Assembly (NCBI GenBank): GCA_965222975.1
Contig: CBDCVJ010000087.1
Location: 62,001-126,000 of the forward strand
Direction: 5' to 3'
Length of the DNA: 64,000 nucleotides
Source: UBA6168 sp965222975
Lineage (GTDB): Bacteria; Bacteroidota; Bacteroidia; Chitinophagales; Saprospiraceae
Below are positions 1-7,344 of the stretch, piece by piece (within the stretch, counting starts at the first letter, position 1; every line of letters begins with the position of its first letter). The notes beneath the pieces were generated by a model. That model was not told where the DNA came from, made no database searches, and saw only the letters and a list, made by a program, of their open reading frames with translations. A program made the position numbers and the translations under genes.

Positions 1-951
1 GGGCTTTCCAATACAAAGAAAATGGTTTTCGAAGAAAATGGGGTTGATCTGAACCAATGGAATGAGGTATTAAATGATTCTGAAGAGCATGCAGACATCA
101 GCATATTTGTAAGCAAGATGAAAAATATGAATTTATCCAATACGATCTTTGTAGACAATACAGCCAATGAAAAAGTTGCTCAATTCTATGAAAGTATATT
201 GGAGAGCAGTATTTCCATCTCAACTCCTAACAAGATAGCTACGTCCTCATCTTACTTACAATACCTCCGTTTGAAAAACATTGCTACCAAACGAGGTGTC
301 CAGTTTGTATATGAAACTAATGTGGGGGCGGGGCTTCCTGTGATTTCGACTTTAAATGACTTGTTGCTAAGTGGTGATCGGATTATCAAGATTGAAGGAG
401 TGCTTTCTGGTTCTATGTCATTCATTTTCAATAACTTATGTAAAGAAAAACCTTTTAGCAAAATAGTAAAGACAGCAAAAGAAAAAGGGTTTACAGAACC
501 TGATCCAAGAGAAGATATCAGTGGCGCAGACATCCGCCGAAAAATTCTCATCCTTGCGCGTGAAACAGGTCTTGAAATGGAAGCTTCCGACGTGGAAATT
601 GAAAGCATACTTCCAAAATCTGCTCAAGATGCCAAAACTGTTGATGCCTTCTTTACAGAGCTGGAAAAAGCTGATAACCAGTACGAGAGCCTTCGTACCA
701 AAGCTGCAAGAGACAACAAAGTGCTGCGTATGATTGCTACCCTCGAAAATGGCAAAGCAAAAATTGGACTTGAAGCTGTCGATTCCGATCACCCATTTTA
801 TTCGTTAAGTGGTAGTGATAATATGATTGTCTTTACAACTGAACGGTACAAAGAAAGGCCGTTGGTAGTGCGGGGGCCAGGGGCAGGTGCGGAGGTGACG
901 GCTGCTGGCGTTTTTGCCGAAATCATCCAAATTGGAAATTATCTATCATAA
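1..951 (+). CDS. thrA: Aspartokinase/homoserine dehydrogenase, C-terminal part (partial)
   Basis: This is the 3' end of a bifunctional aspartate kinase/homoserine dehydrogenase, which supplies homoserine for threonine and methionine synthesis. The reading frame is open to the window edge, so the kinase half lies outside. The visible 316 codons correspond to the homoserine dehydrogenase domain: 'TPNKIATSS', the substrate-binding stretch 'YETNVGAGLPVI', 'GVLSGSMSFIFN', 'GFTEPDPREDISGADIRRKILILARE' (split here as consecutive motifs) and the terminal 'RGPGAGAEVTAAGVFAEI'. These match the E. coli ThrA C-terminus block by block. An internal ATG at 22 is not the start. The stop is followed 1 nt later by the thrB start, so the genes are co-transcribed and probably translationally coupled. 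Identification is firm; only completeness is unknown. Confidence 0.95.
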   Translation, partial: GLSNTKKMVFEENGVDLNQWNEVLNDSEEHADISIFVSKMKNMNLSNTIFVDNTANEKVAQFYESILESSISISTPNKIATSSSYLQYLRLKNIATKRGVQFVYETNVGAGLPVISTLNDLLLSGDRIIKIEGVLSGSMSFIFNNLCKEKPFSKIVKTAKEKGFTEPDPREDISGADIRRKILILARETGLEMEASDVEIESILPKSAQDAKTVDAFFTELEKADNQYESLRTKAARDNKVLRMIATLENGKAKIGLEAVDSDHPFYSLSGSDNMIVFTTERYKERPLVVRGPGAGAEVTAAGVFAEIIQIGNYLS

Positions 952-952
952 T

Positions 953-1885
953 ATGAGACCAGGAATAAAAGTATTTGCTCCTGCCTCTGTTGGCAATGCA
1001 GCTGTTGGTTTTGATGTTTTGGGCTTCGCCATAGAGCAACCAGGTGATGAAATAATCGCCCGAATTACAGATAAGCCCGGCCTTCGAATTTCTATAATCA
1101 CAGGAGCTAAAGGAAAACTGCCATATGAGGTAAAAAAAAATACGGCTGGATTGGCAGCACTTCGTCTTCTCCAGCATTTAGGCGAGGAAAAGTTAGGTGT
1201 TGAAATGGAGTTGCACAAAAAACTCCCTATTGGTAGTGGTTTGGGTAGTAGTGCGGCTAGTGCAGTTGCAGGAGCTTTTGCAATCAATGAATTATTGAAA
1301 CGACCATTAGACAAGAAAGAGTTACTGCCATTTGCTTTAATGGGCGAAGAACTGGCATCAGGTGGCATCCATGCGGACAACGTTGCTCCGTGTATGTTAG
1401 GCGGTATGATATTGACTCGGCAAAATGAGCCATTAGATGTACAACGGTTGCCGATACCAAGAGGTTTATATGCTACGATTATTCATCCTAATGTGGAGGT
1501 TCTGACTAAGGATGCAAGGGGCATTTTGTGTGATGTCGTCCCTTTAAAGCAAATGATCCGACAAAATGCTAACCTCGGTGCTTTCGTCATTGGTTTGTTC
1601 AATTCTGATATTGATCTGATCGCTCGGTCGTTGCAAGATGTTGTGATTGAACCTCAACGGGCAAAATTGATCCCTCATTTTTATGAGGTGAAGGAAGCGG
1701 CGTTGAATGCTGGCGCATTGGGTTGCAGCATTTCGGGGGCCGGACCTTCTATTTTCACCTTAAATGCGAACAGTTTAATTGCAGAAGCAGCAGGGGAGGC
1801 AATGCAGAAGGTTTTTCACGATGCCAGCATTGAAAGCCAATTATATATTTCGCCTATAAACCAAGAAGGGGCGATGAAATTTTAA
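953..1885 (+). CDS. thrB: Homoserine kinase
   Basis: Homoserine kinase (310 aa) phosphorylates homoserine with ATP in the fourth step from aspartate to threonine. It belongs to the GHMP kinase family: the ATP-binding motif 'PIGSGLGSSAAS' sits at residues 92-103, the N-terminal 'APASVGNAAVGFDVLGFA' is the family signature, and 'GCSISGAGPSIFTL' near the C-terminus is the third GHMP motif. I chose the ATG at 953 because the protein then begins 'MRPGIKVFAPAS', the normal family start; an extension upstream to 914 would only read into the thrA end. The gene lies between thrA (1 nt upstream) and thrC (49 nt downstream). Confidence 0.96.
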   Translation: MRPGIKVFAPASVGNAAVGFDVLGFAIEQPGDEIIARITDKPGLRISIITGAKGKLPYEVKKNTAGLAALRLLQHLGEEKLGVEMELHKKLPIGSGLGSSAASAVAGAFAINELLKRPLDKKELLPFALMGEELASGGIHADNVAPCMLGGMILTRQNEPLDVQRLPIPRGLYATIIHPNVEVLTKDARGILCDVVPLKQMIRQNANLGAFVIGLFNSDIDLIARSLQDVVIEPQRAKLIPHFYEVKEAALNAGALGCSISGAGPSIFTLNANSLIAEAAGEAMQKVFHDASIESQLYISPINQEGAMKF

Positions 1886-1934
1886 AAACACGTTGAGCCT
1901 TAAAACCCTCTCCAAAATTTAATTCAACTATTTG

Positions 1935-3236
1935 ATGAGACTGTATAGCACTAAAAACAAATCCAAGTTCGTATCCTTAAAAGAAGCTGTATTCAAAGGT
2001 TTGCCGGAAGACAATGGCCTATTTATGCCAGAGTTGATCCCTACCCTACCTGCTTTTTTTTTTAAAAACCTCCAAAACCTAAGTTTTCAGGACATTGGTT
2101 TTGAAATCTGCAAATCTCTCTTTTATGGCTCTTTACCTGAAAAAGACATTAGGGAAATCATAGAAGCATCCATTTCCTTCCCTGCCCCTTTGGTTTCTTT
2201 AGACGAAAAAACGAAGGTTTTAGAGTTGTTCCACGGGCCGTCCTTGGCTTTTAAAGATTTTGGGGCAAGGTTCATGGCCCAATTAATGAGTTATTTTAGT
2301 AAAGCGGATGATAGGGGGTTGGTTATCCTAGTTGCTACCTCTGGTGATACAGGTGGGGCAGTCGCTGCTGGTTTTTATAAAACGCCTGGTATTAAAGTGG
2401 TTATTCTCTACCCCTCTGGTAAGGTCAGCCATTTGCAAGAGAAGCAATTGACCACTTTGGGCCATAATATTTCAACCTTGGAAGTAGATGGGACATTTGA
2501 TGACTGTCAGGCTTTAGTGAAACAGGCATTTCTAAATAGTGACCTTAATGATAAAATAAGGCTCAGTTCTGCCAACTCAATCAACATCGCCCGTTTGATT
2601 CCTCAGTCATTCTATTATTTTGAAGCATGTAAACAGCTAGGAAAAACTGATAAGAAAATAGTGTTTTGCATTCCCAGTGGCAATTTTGGCAACTTAACGG
2701 CTGGTCTTTTTGCTAAAAAGATGGGTTTAAATATCCACAAGTTCATAGCAGCTACCAATGTAAATGATGTTGTTCCTGAATATCTTGCATCTGGCATTTA
2801 CACTCCACGCCCATCTATTAGGACACTTTCAAATGCTATGGATGTTGGAAACCCCTCCAATTTTTCAAGGATGATAGATTTATACAGTTCCACGTGGAAC
2901 GACATTAAAAATGATATAGTGGGTTATGCTTTTTCCGACGAGGAAACCAAAGAAGGTATGAAAGGGGCTTTTGCTAAGTACAATTACGTGCTTGACCCAC
3001 ATGGTGCTGTTGGGTATTTAGCCTTACAGGAATATCAGCGGGAGAACAAAGGCACTTGTGGGATTCTACTCGAGACAGCCCATCCTTCCAAATTCCTTGA
3101 TGATGTTGAGGGCATATTAAAAAAGAAGATAGAAATACCCGAAAGGTTATCCATTCTGACCAATAAAACCAAGGTGACCACCAAGATGACCACTCATTTC
3201 AACGATTTCAAAGATTGGTTGCTTGCTAATTATTGA
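1935..3236 (+). CDS. thrC: Threonine synthase
   Basis: Threonine synthase (433 aa) converts O-phosphohomoserine to threonine using pyridoxal phosphate, the last step of the pathway whose two preceding enzymes are encoded directly upstream. The N-terminal 'MRLYSTKNK' is typical of the short bacterial form. The PLP-lysine motif 'SLAFKDFG' places the Schiff-base lysine near residue 107. 'ATSGDTGGAVA' (134-144) and 'PSGNFGNLTAG' are phosphate- and cofactor-binding loops. The ATG at 1935 is preferred over the in-frame TTG immediately before it. A parS-like 16-mer (2886-2901) is embedded in the coding sequence, covering codons for Ser-Ser-Thr-Trp-Asn, so this part of the gene may serve two purposes. 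Confidence 0.96.
   Translation: MRLYSTKNKSKFVSLKEAVFKGLPEDNGLFMPELIPTLPAFFFKNLQNLSFQDIGFEICKSLFYGSLPEKDIREIIEASISFPAPLVSLDEKTKVLELFHGPSLAFKDFGARFMAQLMSYFSKADDRGLVILVATSGDTGGAVAAGFYKTPGIKVVILYPSGKVSHLQEKQLTTLGHNISTLEVDGTFDDCQALVKQAFLNSDLNDKIRLSSANSINIARLIPQSFYYFEACKQLGKTDKKIVFCIPSGNFGNLTAGLFAKKMGLNIHKFIAATNVNDVVPEYLASGIYTPRPSIRTLSNAMDVGNPSNFSRMIDLYSSTWNDIKNDIVGYAFSDEETKEGMKGAFAKYNYVLDPHGAVGYLALQEYQRENKGTCGILLETAHPSKFLDDVEGILKKKIEIPERLSILTNKTKVTTKMTTHFNDFKDWLLANY
2886..2901. other. parS-like ParB binding site (inside thrC)
   Basis: AGTTCCACGTGGAACG contains a perfect 14-bp palindrome around CACGTG. It matches the widely conserved chromosomal parS consensus (TGTTNCACGTGNAACA) except for the two outermost bases. 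It lies 444 bp from a perfect site at 3330-3345, which makes chance less likely. Inferred role: ParB loading for chromosome segregation. Confidence 0.6.
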
Positions 3237-3329
3237 CCTCTTCAAGCAGGGATTAGAAGCTAAAAGGAGTAAAACCTTTGCCAACCCTTTTAGTTGATAA
3301 ATAGAATTTGTGGAACAAATACTTTTTTA

Positions 3330-3345
3330 TGTTTCACGTGAAACA
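3330..3345. other. parS site, perfect 16-bp consensus
   Basis: TGTTTCACGTGAAACA is identical to the canonical parS sequence bound by ParB/Spo0J across bacteria. It lies in the 152-bp gap between thrC and the EamA gene. In most genomes parS sites cluster close to oriC, so this segment is probably origin-proximal; no parA/parB, dnaA or gidA gene is visible in the window. Confidence 0.85.
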
Positions 3346-3388
3346 CGTCTTCTGACCCTTCTTTTATTGCCATTTTAATAAAACTATT

Positions 3389-4285
3389 TTGATAAAAGAC
3401 GTTAAACCCAAAGAAACGGAGCCTATTTCTGCCAGAGCATGGCTGGTTCTGTTTGGCCTTGCACTCGCTTGGGGTACATCTTATATTTTGATTAAAAAGG
3501 GATTGGTCGCTTTTTCCCCAGAACAATTAGCCTCGTTACGGATTGGGATTACTGCATTTATTTTCTTTCCATTCATTTTATTCCAAAACAAGAGAGTTGA
3601 CTGGTCGAAATGGAAGCAATTATTCGTAGTAGGTTTCTTGGGAAGTTTATTTCCAGCCTTCCTTTTTGCTTCTGCTCAAACCAAGATTAGCAGTTCTTTG
3701 AGTGGTATTTTGAGTTCGCTTACTCCCCTTTTTACTCTTTTACTGGGAATTGCCTTTTTTAGGGTTCAGGCCACATGGACGAAGGTGGTTGGTGTACTTC
3801 TTGGATTGTTTGGAGCTGTTTGGTTACTAGTGGTTGACAGGGGCATAGGTGACTTTGAAGGAATGGCATTCGGCCTGCTTGTGGTAGGTGCTTGCTTTTG
3901 CTATGCTGTAAGCAGTAATGTCGTCAAGGCTTATTTGCAAAACATGCCTACTTTAACCATCAGCGCAATTTCTTATATTATGGTTGGATTGCCAGCGGTT
4001 GGTTTTTTATTTACAACTAATTTTTTGGAAACAATGCAGACCCATTCTGCCGCATGGCCTTCTCTTGGTTACATTGCAATACTTGCCATTTCTTCTACTG
4101 TACTTGGTTCACTGTTTTTTTTCAAACTTATTAAAGACACCAATGTCGTCTTTGCTTCCACTGTCAGTTACCTTATCCCCATGGTTGCAATTATTTGGGG
4201 TGTGTTTGATGGAGAAAGCATTACATTTTTACATTTTGTAGGAATGGTCGTAATTCTCAGCGGAGTTTATGTTGCGAGGAAATGA
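3389..4285 (+). CDS. EamA/DMT-family permease
   Basis: A 298-aa integral membrane protein of the drug/metabolite transporter superfamily (EamA, formerly DUF6). The sequence shows about ten hydrophobic segments arranged as two EamA repeats: the first opens at 'WLVLFGLALAWGTSYILIKKGL' (in two motifs), the second at 'GLLVVGACFCYAVSSNVV'. Family members export amino acids or other metabolites; the substrate cannot be read from sequence. Position behind the threonine operon might suggest an amino-acid role, but 150 bp and a parS site separate them. No ATG precedes the first membrane segment in frame; the start is TTG at 3389 or possibly the ATT just before. It converges with the lipoprotein gene 11 bp away. 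Confidence 0.85.
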   Translation: MIKDVKPKETEPISARAWLVLFGLALAWGTSYILIKKGLVAFSPEQLASLRIGITAFIFFPFILFQNKRVDWSKWKQLFVVGFLGSLFPAFLFASAQTKISSSLSGILSSLTPLFTLLLGIAFFRVQATWTKVVGVLLGLFGAVWLLVVDRGIGDFEGMAFGLLVVGACFCYAVSSNVVKAYLQNMPTLTISAISYIMVGLPAVGFLFTTNFLETMQTHSAAWPSLGYIAILAISSTVLGSLFFFKLIKDTNVVFASTVSYLIPMVAIIWGVFDGESITFLHFVGMVVILSGVYVARK

Positions 4286-4296
4286 AAGAGTATAGG

Positions 4297-4857
4297 CTAT
4301 TGAAAAACTACTTCTATTTTGAACTGATTCTTATCCATCAACGAAACTTCCTGTTTGCTTTCAACGGAAAAACCAATTTTAGGTTGATAAGTCAAAACCT
4401 GAGAGGTATTAGCTATGGAACTACTGGTTGCATTTTCAATAAAAATTCTTGAAACCTCTTTTCCCTCAAAATCAACTATAAAATCCTTTGTTTTCAGCTT
4501 TTCGTCTTTAGATTTATAATGTAAGCCAATCAGTTCATTGGTTTGGTCAAATGTGCTGTCAATGGCATATTTGCCTGCCCATGCGGGTTTATTAATGTCA
4601 GAATCAAAGAATGGCTTTAATTCGTTTTTCAGATTGATTTCTATAGCTTCCTTGATTTCCCTTTCTTCATTAACATAGATAGTTTTGGAAAAAGAGGTTT
4701 TTTGAGCAAGCCTGTGGATTTCCGATTCAATGAACCCATTTAAGTCAAAGTAATTCAGTGCTTTTTTGCTATCAATTCGCTGGGAAACATTGGTATTATC
4801 GCATCCACAGATGATGATAAAAAACAATACTTTGAAAAGGGTTTGGATAGGTGACAT
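4297..4857 (-). CDS. Hypothetical lipoprotein
   Basis: A 186-aa protein of unrecognised family. The first 19 residues are a lipoprotein signal peptide with a hydrophobic core ('LFKVLFFIIICGC') and a Cys at the expected cleavage point, so it should be lipid-anchored in the cell envelope. The mature part is hydrophilic and charged, with no motif I recognise and no T9SS sorting tail. It ends convergently with the EamA gene and sits downstream of gpmI with a 36-bp gap, so it could be read through from gpmI. Function unknown. Confidence 0.7.
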   Translation of the reverse strand: MSPIQTLFKVLFFIIICGCDNTNVSQRIDSKKALNYFDLNGFIESEIHRLAQKTSFSKTIYVNEEREIKEAIEINLKNELKPFFDSDINKPAWAGKYAIDSTFDQTNELIGLHYKSKDEKLKTKDFIVDFEGKEVSRIFIENATSSSIANTSQVLTYQPKIGFSVESKQEVSLMDKNQFKIEVVFQ

Positions 4858-4893
4858 ATGGTTCTTGTAACTATTTTACTAGAAAAAAATAAA

Positions 4894-6447
4894 TCAAGCA
4901 AGTTTCTCAATCAGAGTTTCCCCGTCCATTTCTAAAGGTGCGTCAATGCCCATTAATGATAAAATGGTTGGTGCAATATCTGCCAACTTGCCGTCCTTGA
5001 TAATGACCGCTTCCAAATCATCTTCACTCACGTAAATGAAAGGAACAGGGTTCATGGTGTGGGCTGTATTAGGTGAGCCATCTTCATTGATCAGATAATC
5101 TGAATTGCCATGGTCAGCTATGACTATGGCATCGTAACCATATTGTTTACCCACTTCCAAGAGACGTCCCAAACACCCATCAACGATTTCAGCAGCTTTG
5201 ATGGCTGCCTCCCACACACCTGTGTGACCTACCATATCAGTATTTGCATAATTCAGGCAGATAAAATCAGGTTGATTGGTTTGAATGTCATTGATAATGG
5301 CATCTGTTATTCCGGTTGCACTCATTTCCGGTTGTAGGTCATAAGTCGCTACTTTGGGTGAAGGAATTAAAATGCGGTTTTCGTTCTTAAAGGGTTCTTC
5401 CCTTCCCCCGTTAAAGAAGAAAGTCACGTGTGGGTATTTTTCTGTCTCAGCGATTCGGGTCTGTGCTTTGCCGCTTTTAGATAAAACCTCTCCTATTGTA
5501 TTAATTAAATTGTCTTTGTCAAAAATTACATCAATGCCTTTAAAACTCTCATCGTAACGGGTCATGGTAACATATTTAAGGTTCAACTTATTCATACCAA
5601 GCTCGTGCATATCTTGTTGGGTTAAAACGGTTGAAATTTCCCTTGGACGATCTGTCCTGAAATTGAAACAGATCAACACATCACCATTTTTGATTGTAGC
5701 AATTGGTTCGCCCGCTTGATCAGTACAAACAATGGGTTTCAAAAACTCATCAGTTTCCCCGTTGGCATAGCGTTGTTTCACAAGCGATATTGGGTTTGAG
5801 GTTTTTTCCCCTTGCCCATTTACTAGAAGATCATAAGCCAATTTCACTCGTTCCCAGCGATTATCCCTGTCCATCGCATAGTAACGACCAATAATTGAAG
5901 CTAATTTAACATGTTGATTGTCAATGTGTTGTGTCAAGTTTTTCAAGTATCCCCTCCCCCCTTTAGGATCGGTATCCCTCCCATCCATAAATGCATGGAT
6001 ATAGACTTTTTGCAGCCCTATTTCTTGAGTGACGTCACAGAGAGCGAGTAAGTGGTTTATATGTGAATGCACTCCTCCATCAGATAAAAGTCCCATGAAA
6101 TGTACCGATTTATCGTTCTCTTTGGCAAATTGGAGTGCCTCTAACAGGACTGGGTGGTTTTGCAATTCGCCAGATCGGATGGCATTATTGATTCGGAGCA
6201 GTTCCTGATAAACTATGCGCCCAGCGCCAATATTCAAATGGCCGACTTCTGAGTTGCCCATTTGTCCTTCCGGTAAGCCTACCTGTTCCCCATGAGTGAC
6301 CAAAGTTGAATTTGGGTACGTTTTTTTCAATGTATCCATTACAGGCGTATTTGCATTGGCAATGGCATCAGCTTCTTTCTTTTGACCATACCCCCATCCG
6401 TCGAGGATCAATAGCATTAGTTTTTTTGAATCTATTTCTCTATTCAT
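4894..6447 (-). CDS. gpmI: 2,3-bisphosphoglycerate-independent phosphoglycerate mutase
   Basis: GpmI (517 aa) interconverts 3- and 2-phosphoglycerate in glycolysis without a bisphosphoglycerate cofactor, using two Mn ions. Seen: 'LLILDGWG' (metal-ligand Asp near 16), 'GNSEVGHLNIGAGR' with the phosphorylated catalytic Ser near 66, 'HAFMDGRDTDP', 'NFRTDRPRE', and the C-terminal metal motifs 'DMVGHTG', 'ADHGNSD' and 'TAHTMNPVPFI'. Length is normal for the family (about 510). I chose the ATG at 6447 ('MNREIDSKK'); a longer frame to 6486 adds a tail not seen in the family. A -7 element TACATTTG lies about 22 bp upstream of the start. Confidence 0.96.
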   Translation of the reverse strand: MNREIDSKKLMLLILDGWGYGQKKEADAIANANTPVMDTLKKTYPNSTLVTHGEQVGLPEGQMGNSEVGHLNIGAGRIVYQELLRINNAIRSGELQNHPVLLEALQFAKENDKSVHFMGLLSDGGVHSHINHLLALCDVTQEIGLQKVYIHAFMDGRDTDPKGGRGYLKNLTQHIDNQHVKLASIIGRYYAMDRDNRWERVKLAYDLLVNGQGEKTSNPISLVKQRYANGETDEFLKPIVCTDQAGEPIATIKNGDVLICFNFRTDRPREISTVLTQQDMHELGMNKLNLKYVTMTRYDESFKGIDVIFDKDNLINTIGEVLSKSGKAQTRIAETEKYPHVTFFFNGGREEPFKNENRILIPSPKVATYDLQPEMSATGITDAIINDIQTNQPDFICLNYANTDMVGHTGVWEAAIKAAEIVDGCLGRLLEVGKQYGYDAIVIADHGNSDYLINEDGSPNTAHTMNPVPFIYVSEDDLEAVIIKDGKLADIAPTILSLMGIDAPLEMDGETLIEKLA

Positions 6448-6468
6448 GTTTAAATTTTTGTGCAATCG

Positions 6469-6476
6469 CAAATGTA
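6469..6476 (-). promoter_or_regulatory. Candidate Bacteroidetes -7 element for gpmI
   Basis: On the minus strand this reads TACATTTG, an exact match to the Bacteroidetes sigma-A -7 consensus TAnnTTTG. It is 21 nt from the chosen gpmI ATG, giving a very short leader. No clear TTTG -33 element lies at the right distance, so this is moderate evidence only. Confidence 0.45.
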
Positions 6477-6786
6477 AGCCTGCCAACTTGACTTGTGACT
6501 TTTAGAACCTTCCCCCATTATGGAGAGTACTAAAAAAGTCAATTTTTTTCACATAATTATACGAGGTAATGTGAAGAAAACGTTAAGGAGTCTTTGGTTG
6601 AACAAATTCAAAGTTTGTTTTTAACGAATGCACCTGTTACCCATCTCCCACGCACACGTCAGAAACCTAAATGTATTTTGAAAAACACTAATTGGGAATT
6701 ACGGATTTCTGCCATAGAATTGCCTATTAATTTTCATTTTCACAGATTTAGTTTTTTTCAATTAGTGAACATATAATAAAAAAATT

Positions 6787-6794
6787 ACGTTTGA
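6787..6794 (+). promoter_or_regulatory. Candidate -7 element for the DUF4783 gene
   Basis: TACGTTTG matches TAnnTTTG exactly and stands 92 bp before the ATG at 6887. A -33 TTTG is not evident at 19-21 bp upstream. If real, the transcript has a leader of roughly 85 nt. Confidence 0.4.
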
Positions 6795-6886
6795 CTTGAA
6801 AATGGAACTCCTTAAGGTTTGGAAGCAAAGGGCTGGAAACGACTGGCTCAAAGTGGAAAAACCCATTGTTCATAAATTTTTATACC

Positions 6887-7273
6887 ATGAAAAAGTTAAT
6901 GCTTTTCACCATTCTCTTGTCGGCCACAGTGGCTATGAAGCCAGTTCAGGACGACAGCCTTTCTGCGATCACTTCTGCCATCAGCTCTGGCAATGCAGAT
7001 GCTTTAGGTAAATATTTCGATGCCAATGTCGAAGTAGCAGTAAAGGATACGGAGAAAACCTATTCAAAATCGGAAGCTATCAAGGTGGTGAAGGACTTCT
7101 TTGCTAAGAACAAACCTTCTAACTTTAAGCAAGTCCACCAAGGCGCTTCCAAAGGACAAGACTCCCAGTACGTCATTGGCAACCTTGCCGCCAACACAGG
7201 CTCATTCCGAGTCTATGTTTTTATGAAAGTGAGCGGTGGCAAAAATGTCATCCAAGAAATCAGGTTTGACTGA
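6887..7273 (+). CDS. DUF4783 family secreted protein
   Basis: A 128-aa protein with an N-terminal signal peptide ('MKKLMLFTILLSATVAM'). The remainder fits the Bacteroidetes family DUF4783, which has an NTF2-like cone fold: 'ITSAISSGNADALGKYFD', 'VEVAVKDTEKTYSKSEAI', 'VKDFFAKNKPSNFKQVHQG' and the terminal 'GGKNVIQEIRFD'. The family has no assigned biochemical function. The ATG at 6887 gives a proper signal peptide; the frame upstream adds only seven residues. The gene is followed by a strong hairpin shared with the convergent ABC transporter gene. Confidence 0.8.
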   Translation: MKKLMLFTILLSATVAMKPVQDDSLSAITSAISSGNADALGKYFDANVEVAVKDTEKTYSKSEAIKVVKDFFAKNKPSNFKQVHQGASKGQDSQYVIGNLAANTGSFRVYVFMKVSGGKNVIQEIRFD

Positions 7274-7282
7274 TCGGACTGG

Positions 7283-7344
7283 TAATCGTTAGAATAAAAA
7301 AGGCGCCACGCTACAGCGTGGCGCCTTTTTTATTCTAACGATTA
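7283..7344. terminator. Bidirectional intrinsic terminator
   Basis: A near-perfect 62-bp inverted repeat: a GC-rich core (AGGCGCCACGC / GCGTGGCGCCT, loop TACA or similar) flanked by A-runs and T-runs and then by matching GTTAGAATA/TATTCTAAC arms. It lies between convergent genes and should terminate both; the right arm overlaps the ABC transporter stop codon. Confidence 0.85.

Larger units (their letters stand above)
6448..6886. other. Intergenic region, divergent gpmI / DUF4783
   Basis: A 439-bp AT-rich gap between divergently transcribed genes. It holds -7-like elements for both sides (6469-6476 minus, 6787-6794 plus). No further gene, RNA or repeat is recognisable; short open frames here lack coding character. 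Confidence 0.6.

Noticed and set aside
5424..5429. CACGTG as a third parS site
   Set aside because: The flanks (AAGT/TGGG) do not fit the parS palindrome; likewise the CACGTG at 16705-16710.
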